A DNA stretch of 64,000 nt, taken from Notospermus geniculatus (taxonomy: Eukaryota; Nemertea; Pilidiophora; Heteronemertea; Lineidae). The notes under the pieces are model-generated. The model was not told where the DNA came from. It searched no databases and worked only from the letters and a program-made list of their open reading frames with translations. This document shows positions 1 to 11,000 of the stretch, piece after piece (the stretch's first letter is position 1; every line of letters starts with the position of its first letter). Where the stretch lies: assembly GCA_002633025.1 (NCBI GenBank), contig NMRB01000633.1:1-64000 (forward strand). Direction: 5' to 3'. The translations under genes were made by a program, and so were the position numbers.

Positions 1-512
1 AGATAGACAATCTTCTGCACCCTGAATTGTGTCAGAAAATATTGCACCAAACACAAACAACAGAGAATGAACCGGTTATAACAATAAAAGTTTGTGTGGG
101 TTACGTATGGGACATTTGCCTCTAAATTTTCGTCGACTAACTGTTTGTCCTTGTTGCACTTGTCTGTGATGAAATCGATTAAGTCGATGATGATAATGAT
201 AAGAGACACTGCCCCTAGGGAAGCTGAGAGTGCTTGGTGTCCGACAGATGGCTTTGCTATCCGAGCATATTCATCAGCAGCCGACTTTGCATCCGTAAAG
301 TCAATAGAGGCAAAGTATATAATCAACGAGGTGAAAACGAATAGCAGAAAATACCAAATACATATCGTCGGAAGATACTGGCGAAATTTCTTCTGTCGCC
401 ATAGTTTGACCACATGAAAATGATCAATGCGATTATCTCTGAAACTCTGCAGATGTGACATCTGGATGAGACATAACATTCGTAAAGGATGTCTCAATTT
501 TCTTGATTTGCA
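1..512 (-). CDS. Partial membrane protein exon, TRP-channel-like (tentative)
   Basis: One frame of the minus strand is open from a possible splice acceptor (ctgcag, exon start at 512) to the window edge, about 170 codons. It reads a basic amphipathic stretch with the words LRHPLRMLCLIQ and VVKLWRQKKFRQYLP, then a hydrophobic helix (ICIWYFLLFVFTSLIIYFAS), a polar loop of about 40 residues, and a second helix (GAVSLIIIIIDLIDFI). An HPL-rich juxtamembrane segment followed by S1 and S2 helices is the arrangement at the start of the membrane domain in TRPA/TRPV-type channels, so a TRP-like channel is my guess, not a firm call. No ankyrin-repeat exon was recognised upstream. The donor and the rest of the gene lie outside the window or are unresolved. 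A hairpin transposon sits in the intron just upstream of the acceptor. Protein-coding status is fairly likely; the family is uncertain. Confidence 0.5.
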
Positions 513-523
513 CTGCAGGTTCT

Positions 524-703
524 CAAACAAATAGCACCTCGCATGCACCTCGCAAACAATCCTTTCAAACAAGGATTGACAACATAGCGGAAAAGTTCCT
601 AATGGAACATGAGTCCGAAATGATGATGATGATGATGATGAATAGAAATTCTGTTGTTTGCGAGGTGCATGCAAAATCACGCCCGTCAAACGGCAAGGCC
701 TGA
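524..703. repeat. Degenerate copy of the GCATGCACCTCGCAAACAA hairpin element
   Basis: The right arm (about 641-703) is nearly the same sequence as the right arm of the perfect palindrome at 3,665-3,775, ending in GGCAAGGCCTGA. A short left arm, GCATGCACCTCGCAAACAA, lies near 541-560. The loop contains a (ATG)n run. This is the same mobile hairpin family, partly decayed. Confidence 0.75.
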
Positions 704-3664
704 TTTCTTCTGGGGGTGACGTCATTTTGACGTAATTAGCGTTAGCGTTAACGTATGGTTTCTTAAACTCACTATTAGTAGTTACGGTAACCATATCGAC
801 CAGGCATAGCTTCTTTTTACGATATGACATTGATGGCTATTGCCTGGTACGCGCGCTATGTAAAAGTCACTTTGTAAAACCAAAGCGCAGCATCCGAGTC
901 CCAGTGCCTACTGAAACGAGTAACAGGTAAACAGTAGCAGATCAATGCGCGGGCAATCTGATGACAGCCCTTGCTATCCAGCAAGATCTGACAGGTTTTC
1001 CTCAACCGCTGAACCATAAGTTCAAGTATTCATTTTTGTCCTTTATTGCTGTCATTAAAGGAGCTGGACGTCCAAGTTGTAAACAGTCACTCAATGGTTC
1101 TCTATCCACGCGACGCCTGCGGTGCTGCCACCTATTGTAGGTGATATGTAGTGACATGAATATCGTGAATGAGTTGCATTGGACCGGGCACCAGTCTAAC
1201 GATCACGGGGCGCTACTGGTGCTGCCACCTTCACGAAGGAATAAAACTAGTTTGCTGGCCACTGTTTGTAAACAAACCAGTTTGTTTACAACTTGGACGT
1301 CGAGCTCCTTTAAGACAATGGATATTAGGAGTAGAAAGAACTTACAGAGTTCAAAGCCACCATGCTGATAGCAAGGTCTTTCTGGAGCTGGGATGTGACT
1401 GTGAGGCAAAAATCTCTTGTGGCAAGGGTCTTTCTGGCAATGCTGGCTCCCACATGTCCTACCTTCACATGAACTGATTGGGGAGTGACCAGCTTATCAC
1501 CACGTACTCCCCACTATGTGTACATGTACATGTAAGTCTGGTCAATTTTTGTATCGGGTTGAAAAGGGAATACCATAACAAAGGGAAAAATACCTCTTGT
1601 TTGTCATTTTACATAGGTTCCAGTGGTAGCATTAAGGATTTTTTTCCATGAGTCCATTTTTTTCAAGTGGACTCTTTTTGCCTCAGACTGCTTGATAATG
1701 AGGAGTCCAAATTCGATTTCCATGAGTCCAACTAAATGGACTCTTTTGCAGGTAAGACCAGCAAATATGAAGCGTCCATCCACTTTTTTGGTGAAAAAGG
1801 GGGCACTCTGCGATACATGTATTTAAGTATTTAAGTAAGTCTTTGGAAGCGTGATTGCTCTTTTTGTTGGATTTCTTGAAACTAGATCCATCATGTGATG
1901 GCGCAGATTCGTCTCCATTTGAAAGTTATGAAATGGCATGCACAGCGGCAAAATAGGTGGGGCTGAAGTGTAGGGAGTGTGGGACACTCCAAAAGCGCCA
2001 AAAAGTTGTAAAAGCTAAATCTCACCCCACCCTTGACATGAACATGATGAAAGGCCTCTCAAGTGAATTCAAATTTCCCGCCCACAGCACCATATTTAAG
2101 CAGGCAATTTTCTGATTGGCTGTCTCGATGTCCCAACTATCTTGATAACTTGGCCCCAAAATGGTTATCTAGGTAGGCCTATGCAATGAAATCAACAGAA
2201 TATTGAACAAAAGACCCAATTTGAGCCTCTCACAGTGTCCATCATAGCTTATTTCTGCTCATTAGGCAGGTCAGACTTGCTGACCAGAAACATCGTAGGT
2301 GACACACTCATGGAGATCGTCTGCATGGTTTTTTGGCGCGAAGCCAGATCAAGTAGGGCTAAATACATCTTCGTAGAAATGATCAACACGGGCAAACTTT
2401 ATGTCATTGAAAAGGAAATTTTATCAGGAATCCAACCAAACAGTTTTTGAGGTGATTTCATTCCATACCAGAGAAATAAAACCAAAAGTTCACGACGTTG
2501 TGAAAGTCATGAAAGCTTCTGCACATGTGATGTACGGTACAAACACCTGGGAGCGTGGTATAACTCAATTCAAGCTGCATTGTGTTTGACTCCGAATGTG
2601 GCAGATTCGCGCGTGGCAACGCGGAGACGGCGTCAATAGGCCTTGGGGCGGGCGTTTTTCCTCAGAGATCCTAAAAATTCGTACGTCCGTATTGGCATGG
2701 ACGTTTTTCAGTTGCAAGAATGAACAAATTATGCGTCTTATGTTGCGTCCTAAATATCTCAGGAGGACGTTTTTGCAGGAAGCTTTTTTTCTCAATTTGC
2801 GTCTGAAGTTGATTTCATGCGTCCAGGGACGCATGGACNCACCACCCTCCACCCAAAGTACTAACTCACTATCAGGTGGTATCATTCTCACGACACAATA
2901 GGTGTACTCCCATCACGAAATTCAGTTTCAACAAACACCAGGCCTTTCCTTATGGTAATGAGAACGAGTGTCAGGCTTATTGAAGGTGCGTAGGCCTGGT
3001 GTCGATCAAAGATGAAAATATTCACTATTGATTTCATTGATGCTAGATAGTGTCACACCCACTTGAATGAAGTAGGCCTATGGGTCCTGCACCAAGGGAG
3101 GTGTTCAGTCAGGATCAGCCGTGCGACTATCATGATAGACAATCATCACAATGCAAACTAAACGAACAAGTTTGGCTGTCAGTAGAGTCTACCAAGTTGT
3201 AGACAAAGCCCAGACCGAGCCCGCTTTGAAAATAAGTGGGACAAGCTGGCTTGACCTGTTTAGATTTGACAAAATTGTACCCAACTGTACTCGGTCCAGA
3301 CTGAGGTAGGTAAAAATTCCATAGTGTAAATGGGACTTTTTAGTAGCCTACATGTATCTTTACACTCCAAGAAGTAAATAAACCACTGTTTTATAATTTA
3401 TAATCATATATTTTCTCATCCAGCATTGAATGCAATGAATGTAATAGAAAGAAAAAATTGCTGGATCAGTCAGACCTTAACATCCACTACAATCCTCAGA
3501 TATATCTCATTATGTACACTCGCATTCACATAAGCGAATACGTACGGTACATGTATTTACAATTTTCAGTACAAAAGTAGTACATGTATGTATAAAAATA
3601 TTATTCTTAACAGACAGTATGTCTAACATGTGACACTATCACAATTTACATGGCCGATCAGATG
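704..3664. other. Intergenic or intronic DNA, no supported exon
   Basis: I see no convincing exon on either strand. The stretch holds a foldback element at 1,050-1,318 (listed separately), duplicated fragments with the word CCATGAGTCCA near 1,645-1,745, and a single N at 2,839. It may be an intron of the partial gene at the left edge or true intergenic DNA. Confidence 0.5.
1050..1318. repeat. Foldback (MITE-like) element, about 270 bp
   Basis: The left arm runs from 1,050 (GTCATTAAAGGAGCTGGACG onward to TTGTAAACAG) and its reverse complement ends at 1,318 (TTTACAACTTGGACGT, then GAGCTCCTTTAAGACA). Arms are about 37 bp with two or three mismatches. The interior repeats the word GTGCTGCCACC. 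No coding capacity is seen. Confidence 0.7.
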
Positions 3665-3775
3665 TCAGGCCTTGCCGTTTGACGGGCACGATTTTGCATG
3701 CACCTCGCAAACAATAGAATTTCTATTGTTTGCGAGGTGCATGCAAAATCGTGCCCATCAAATGGCAAGGCCTGA
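3665..3775. repeat. Near-perfect 111-bp palindrome (hairpin element)
   Basis: Two 55-bp arms mirror each other around position 3,720 with only about two mismatches. The termini are TCAGGCCTTGCC and GGCAAGGCCTGA. The arm carries GCATGCACCTCGCAAACAAT, which is also found in the copy at 524-703. An RNA from here would fold into a long uninterrupted hairpin. Confidence 0.9.
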
Positions 3776-3994
3776 GATGTTTGATATCAAAGTGAAGAGA
3801 AAGATTGTGAATAAAATTCTTCACAACTTAATAAGTTAAACAACTTAATAAGTTAAACATTTACAAACATCTACAGGGTTGTTAAAAAATATCGCCAGAT
3901 CACTTATCTGCATCTACTCTCCCACAATACGCGACTTAGAAAATCAACTCCATTTTCTGGAGAAAGTCCTTTGTGGCATCTCCTCCATATCCAA

Positions 3995-4115
3995 GGCTGA
4001 TATTCATAAAACCTTAGCTTAGTTGGTTGCTATATGTAGTTGTGTACATTGGCCTGTACAAACTGGGCACTTTAGCAAGTAACTAAGCCTAGTAGGGTTT
4101 TATGAATATGGGCCC
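3995..4115. repeat. MITE-like element with GGCC...ATTCATAAAACC ends
   Basis: The left end reads GGCTGATATTCATAAAACC and the right end GGGTTTTATGAATATGGGCC. These are inverted repeats of about 19 bp bounding 121 bp. The terminal design (GGGCC, AT-rich word, CATAAAAC) recurs at 25,184-25,884 and, more loosely, at 34,542-34,676 and 55,017-55,174. Confidence 0.75.
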
Positions 4116-4141
4116 TGGACTCTATGATCTTCACTGAAAGA

Positions 4142-4147
4142 TTTATT
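4142..4147 (-). terminator. Possible KIFC3 poly(A) signal
   Basis: AATAAA on the minus strand, about 935 bases beyond the kinesin stop codon. It is the first clear hexamer I noticed downstream, but no cleavage evidence is available. Confidence 0.35.
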
Positions 4148-4217
4148 GAGACCAAGGCTGCTGGAGGCGCCAGTATGAGACAGAGACCAAGGCTGCTGGA
4201 GGCGCCAGTATGAGACA
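4148..4217. repeat. Two-copy tandem repeat, 35-bp unit
   Basis: The unit starts GAGACCAAGGCTGCTGGAGG and continues to CCAGTATGAGACA. It occurs twice back to back without a visible mismatch, which indicates a recent duplication. Confidence 0.9.
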
Positions 4218-5081
4218 CTGCGAACGATTGGTAATTAGCCATAAGCCTAGTTGATACTTCGATGCACGGCGACCGATGCACAATCTCGCATTTGACGCTG
4301 ACCCTGTCGCGTGATTTGGTCGGCATCCCATCACGAGACTGTAATTACTTGAGTCATTTCATAACGCACCGCCGTTGCTGAAGTACACTGGAATATGAAT
4401 CAATTGCACCAAGTCGGCATCCAGAATTTGATCACACGTCGGACGCCGATGGTCTTGCGTCAAGTATGAACAAGGCTATACACTGACTTTACAAGGGATT
4501 GCAGTGTCCAACTGCAGGCCAAACTGCCAATGCCTTCTGCAGCTTTTGGCTTTGAAAGTCTTGCGAATTTTGATTTTGCAGCAAATTAAAACATATTATT
4601 GCATCATTTCAAATTATGGCACACAATTCATAAATTAGTAGAACCACTTTCAATCTATCAACAAGATAATGACTTGACTAAAATGACAACAATGGCTTGG
4701 TAACGAATTATGACGATTTTGGCAATGACATTGATGTTGATATTGATGTTGTTGATGATGATCTTTTTCTTGGCGCTGGAGCTGTTCCATTGACCACAGT
4801 CTTTGGTGGTGTTTTTGTCTGGAAAATAATGTAAAACACAAGATTTTGAATGTCTCTATGTCAGGATTTGACTGAAGTTACCAACCTTCGTTCTCCCTCA
4901 TTTTTGTGAAGATCTTTGATTACGGTACAGCATGTTTACCCGGTGGAGATTTCTTGAAATGTCTGTCCCAACTAATCAATAGAGGTTCTTCATCCGACAT
5001 GTGATGTCACATTTCCATGATGACATATGCCGCCATATTGGCCGTCAAAATGTCAAGCGACATCACGGCATGAACACAGCG

Positions 5082-8000
5082 TCAACACACAGATGTGATA
5101 GTTTTGACATCATCACCAGCCATTTGACCGTCAACATGGCCGATTCTTTTTGCAGTCGTGTGACCATTGTGATGTCCGTGAAGAAGACTTACATCAACAT
5201 TGTCCATGTTTTCAATCTTCTCTATCTTCTTGGATGCTTTTCCCAACTCAACTGTCCGACATCGCTGCCCAAAACTAAGTGTGCAGATCGTCTCATTCAC
5301 ATTCTTTTCTACGGGAGATACTTGCATTATCATCAGGGTTTTGCTGTCACCCCCTATAAAAATGAATAAGCAAGGATCAACAAATCATGAAGAAATGAAT
5401 ATACAATATACACCAAAACCGCAGCTGTAAAGGCCACAGATGTCTGCAGGAGATTGCTCTATCTGTCTATCACATGAGGATCGTGTCTGACCGGGAATCA
5501 AATCCGAGACCTCAAAGGTGACATCTGCCGATGTTCCCATTGCCCCACTCTGACACGTACTTACCTAATGAATCTTGCAAAAGATACGTTAGTTTCGAAT
5601 CTCTGTAGGGAACATGAGGCTGTTTTGTCTTCAGAGCCTGCACTACGTTTCCTAGGGCGGCCAAACTCTTGTTGATACTCTGCGCTTCTTTCAAGCGAAT
5701 ACCGTCAGCTCCTGACTTGGCGACTCTTTCACTCCCAGCAAGGTCAACAAGGTTCAATTTTCCTGAAGCAGAAATTTCTCAAGTATGTGGAGTCTGTTAG
5801 ATCATTCTTTACCAATGTAGCTTACTTCCAATAACTGGGATCTTTTCCACATAGCGCCTCTGGGATCTCTTCTACATAGTGCCTGAGGAGGACCCCGATT
5901 GGGGTCGAAAATTAGCAAAATATCCAGAGACGACTTTCTGATTTATTGTATACTGTGTGTCGTTTTTGTGCTGTTTTTTGGATATACTGGTATAGCTTAC
6001 TTCCAGAATGCTGCTTGCCTGCAATCTTACACCTTGAAAGTATGAAGCCAGATTTAAAGGCCAGTATCATGTGCCAGAGATGTAATTTGGACAGAAATTT
6101 GTCAGAACTCACCTGATGTTTTTGTCTTCAATGTTTTATTGTATCCCACAACACTGACACAAAGAAGGGCATGAGATCGACTTGAGTGTTGGTTCATGTT
6201 TGTACAGGCAGTGGCTCGGTTGAGATGTCCAAGTTCAAACGTCTGCCAGGGAAATAAAACATGTGAAAAGAAATCCAGTAAAGTATTGTGATAATGTTAA
6301 AGACAAATACCGACAGATGAAATACAGATCGCTTGACAATGGGCTATGTCATAGATTGCCTCTAATAATCGTAGCATTATGGCTAGCTGTCAAAGCCCAT
6401 GCTTGCTTGATTGACAAGCGACCAGAAAAATGAAATTGAAAGTAAAATAATCACACTGGCATCAGAGCTTGTGCAGTGAGTGGATCACTATGGCGTCACT
6501 TTTGACCGGCCGAGAGTTCACCATGCTGACGTCGACAACAAAGTGCCCCACACTTAGACTATGTCATGGTTGAAGTTACACACACTTCACTTGTGCCGAC
6601 GACAAAGTGCACCATGTGGGTCGACGACGTCAATTTGATGTCAATTTGACCGTCAAAATGGCAGATTTTTCTGTGATGACGTCATCTGTACAAGCTCTAT
6701 TGATCAGAGAGATGAAGATCAACTAACTCTACCTGATTCACGTCATCAACATTCTTCACTTCGACAACTTTTAAGGATGGTACATGCAGACCTCCATTTG
6801 GCAGCATTTTGATGTCTAGTTTTTTGGCTGGATCAGAACTTAGCAGATCTCTGTAAAAATTGAACAAGTAATAAACACTTTGGCCAATGCAATAGTCCAA
6901 CACTTTCCCAAACACTTAGTCCAATGCACTCTAAAATCATCATTCTAAAAATGAGAAATGTTTGCAAGTTCTGCTTAGAGACGTACCTCAACATTTCATT
7001 GTAGATCTCCATTACACTAACAGTAATTGTAAATGACCAGTCTTTGCCTCTGTTTTCAATTTCCTTGAATAGTTCGATTAGGGCCCGCTGGTTGATGCCA
7101 GGATCAGAGTTCAAACCCTGAAATGTAAATTGTTCGATATACTTGCTGACATGTAAACAGCCACGTTCAAGTAGGCCTCTAAAGATCAATCCAATAGCGA
7201 ACCACCCGAATAATGTCAGACTTGTCAATTTCATTGTGCTTGTCCGACCCTGCTTTTGTCCTGTCTCACTTTCGACAATGCGGTCACTCAGTAAGGTCTA
7301 ATTATCTTGTTTGTCCAACCATCTGTGGTAAAAATAGAAACCGGGCGGTACATGTATAGGCCTACATCGATACATGACCATGATTTGATTCTTTATGAAG
7401 GGATTTCCTGTCTTGTTGCATTTTATCTCAAAGTGAAGCAAACTAATAAGTGTAGCAAGTCCCAAATTGCACGCAGCCCGCAATTAACAGTACGGTAATT
7501 CTGCACGAAAATGGTGCAAGGTTGGTAATTCTAGTCAAGTTATCTAACATTGAATTCAGAAATTACCTCCATGGTGTATGTCTTTCCAGATCCTGTCTGT
7601 CCATATGCGAATATACATACATTGTATCCATCGATACAGGATATCACTAAGGGACTCACTTCCTCGAACACCTAAACATGATTAGAGAGATGAGAAGAAT
7701 GATAAAGCTTTTGACACCATGACATTTGACTCAAGCCAGGCATTACTGTTCGTTTACCGGCCTCACTCTGCATACCCCACAAGATATCTGAGCTGCCCAA
7801 AGTGTGGCCCAATAGACAAATCCCAAATTGACGAAAACGAGAAAGATCTGCGCACTTCCGCTGAAATATCAAACAGAACCTCGGTCTGAAACCATCTGAC
7901 ACTGAATGACGTGACGCAGAAAACCCCACGACCATGTGACGACAGTGAGTTTGATGACGTTGCGTCAGACTCGACCATTGCTGAATCATGGATTGCGTCA

Positions 8001-11000
8001 CGTCAGCTGGTTTCAGGTCGAGGTTCTGTTTGCCATTTCGGCGGAAGTGCGCAGATCTGGGAATTTGGGATTTGTCTATTAGTAATCGAATATGCTGTTT
8101 GTACCATGAACTGAACTTATCACCAATAATTTAACGACACGAGTCATCCTTACCTGAGTTTGTGAGCAATTCGGCTGGAACACAGCATCTAATTCAAATG
8201 TCTGAAGTCTTCCACTCTTGTTTTTGATTGAGACAAGACAGTCATCTATATCATCGAAATCGACAACATTCTGACCCATCGACCCCTCTCCATCTTCTGG
8301 GATCTTTGGTCGGACTCTGGCAAACACGCGAATATTGCCTGAAATAGGAAAATACTTTGATTTTATTATAAAGCAGCATGACAAAAACTGTGGCCATGCA
8401 ACCATTATAAGATGTACGGTAAATCATCTCATCAGAAGTTCAGTCTGTAACTTACCTTGAGGAGCCTTAATAGCCTAGTGTTTATCACATGCTTTTATTA
8501 GCATGTGGCAGGTCCCAGGTACAAATCCAACCAGGACCGTATGGGATTAATTGTCCCTGGCTCTTCAGTCCATTGCTTGGCACAGTAAGCCGTGGTACCA
8601 CCTCGTACCTTGTACCCTTGCAAAGGCAAGTAAAAGGCCCCATCCAAAGGAGGAACACGCGTAGCTTGAGATGGCCTCTTCTCTACTTACTAGGGCCAAT
8701 AATGCTATATGGCTTTGACCCTGATGGAAAATTCCAACACAGTATACTTACCTTTAAGCTCAACCAGTTCATTATGATACTTCTTCCTCAAGGCTACCTC
8801 CTCTCTATATTTCCTCACAAGATCTCTGTTGTATTCGCTCACATTCACGATGGAATAAGTAATCTGAAATGGTCATACACATACAAGATAATATCATATA
8901 ACATATAGTAATACTTGCAAGGCCCATACTCTGATGATGTAGTGGCTATTCATGACGTCAGAGGAAAAACCCTTGACTATCACATTCGTCATGACGTCAG
9001 GCATGTACCGTTGTGTTAGCGTGACGCGCCCCGGCAACGGCAGTGACGTGATTTGATAGTGACATCAGAGTCAGTCATCACTTTTTGGGTGAAAAAAGCC
9101 AAAAAACATCAATTTCTGATGAATATTCCACATAGAGACATGCCTCATCATGATCGCAGCATCGATGAACCCCCATTGGGGCAAATTACGCAAAATCGCT
9201 ACAAATATTTATGTGTAAACAAGAAAATGAGAGAGGAATAATAAAAGTTCACAAATATCACTGAAACACTCCGTAAAAAATGTATTGGGTGACTCACCTT
9301 TTTGGAAACATCGGCAACAAGTGCGTTTATAATCCCTGGCAGTGATTGGCACATTTCTTTCAAATTTTTGTGTTCTCGACTGAGGCTGACAATCTGAGGC
9401 CAAAGTTTTTGCACCTGCTGTTGAAGATCATGGTTGACTTCATTGGCCTCCTTCAACTCTGATAATAACCTCTGTTTAAATAAATCTATTTCCTTGTTCT
9501 TTCTCACTTCTATAGTTTCTACTTTCATAGTGAATTCTTCTTCCGCTAGCTTTGCCTTGTTCTGTGCCCTATGTACCTGAAATTGACAAGTGGTAACTTC
9601 GTACTGTGTCGTGAATATGGTCAGCCTCATACCAACACCGTCTCTTGGCCTAGTCTAGACTGTCACAGGACAACAGGACTGAGCATAGTTTTGGCCTCGG
9701 CTACTAAAACAGATTCTTATAATCAATGTCATTTGCCCTCAGGATTTGTAGGCTTCATTGCTTATGCCTGAAGAATAACATCAAATTTTTCATCAAATAT
9801 TTTGAAAATGCTCAAGTGGAGCAGTTTTCACAGGAATTGGGAAAATCAACACGTTTTGTATTGGTTAAATTGTGATATTGGTAAATTGGTTAATTTGAGA
9901 TATCACACAATCTTCAGCCATAACCTTACCTCATTCTCCAGAGTTTTTTGATGCTGCCTTGCCTTGGCGAGCTCGAGACTACACTGGGAACACGACTGGT
10001 GCAGGGCCTCCACTTGACTAGTTAGTTCTGCTATTTCCTCCCTGGCAATAGCCAAGGCCTTCTTGTCAGCATCGGACTCAACCTCTACAGTCTTGGTCAC
10101 AACCTGTAGATAATATTTGACCCGTCAAAGCAAAACCCGTCTAAGTCGCACAAGATATGAACCAGGATGAAACAAATAACTCCAGGTGATAAAGGAAGAA
10201 ACGTAATCACTCAGATTTTACAAAAGACAGACAATAAGCCTAGGCCAAACTGAAATTGACAAAACACTGGTCTCAACCTGCCAACTTCAAAGCAACTCAG
10301 TACCGGCATCTATTTTTGGTACCGGTACTGGTTTTACAGTGACAGGTCACATGAGAGGGACTGTCAATCATTTTGGTCGGGGGGGGGNGACCGGTACAGG
10401 CAGCCTCTAATGGCAGTAAAGTCTTGCAAAAAGTTTTGCGGCTAAAAAGTATGGCTGAATGTATCAAAAGCATGTCACGATCCAGTATGATTCAAAGAAT
10501 TGGAAATGGCAGCAACCAACACCACTACACCACCCCAAGTGGGAAACATTTGAAAAAAAAGGATCAGTGGATGGGTTACACAATGCAGTATTCCGCCCAC
10601 AGTAACCACAACCAACTTACAGCTATCTGCTCCCTTATCCACTCCACGGGAGCGCTTTCCAAAAACGCCTTTTTCAAATCAGTATCCATATCAACCAGGG
10701 CCTACTTTACGGACCAATTCAAAGAAGGGACACACACACCTGATGAACGAATAAAGCCATCCCCAGCTATGGAAGATTTATGTATCCCAAATCTTTCGCG
10801 TTGAATTTGCATTGAATATCTAGGCATGACTACAAACGAATGATATCTGTGGAGTGGGTAGACGTCAATGTTGTTATAAATATTGATTTGGGAACTATTT
10901 GGGCAATTAATCAGACTTCACACCACCTGTGTTCCCACTTCCTCTCATTACGGTATTTGCCAAAATGGCAAGGATCATCAATGCCAGGAGCCATTGAAAT

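Noticed and set aside
503-703. Plus-strand open frame over the ATG repeat
   Set aside because: It overlaps the hairpin element and antisense coding sequence; the methionine run comes from a simple (ATG)n repeat.
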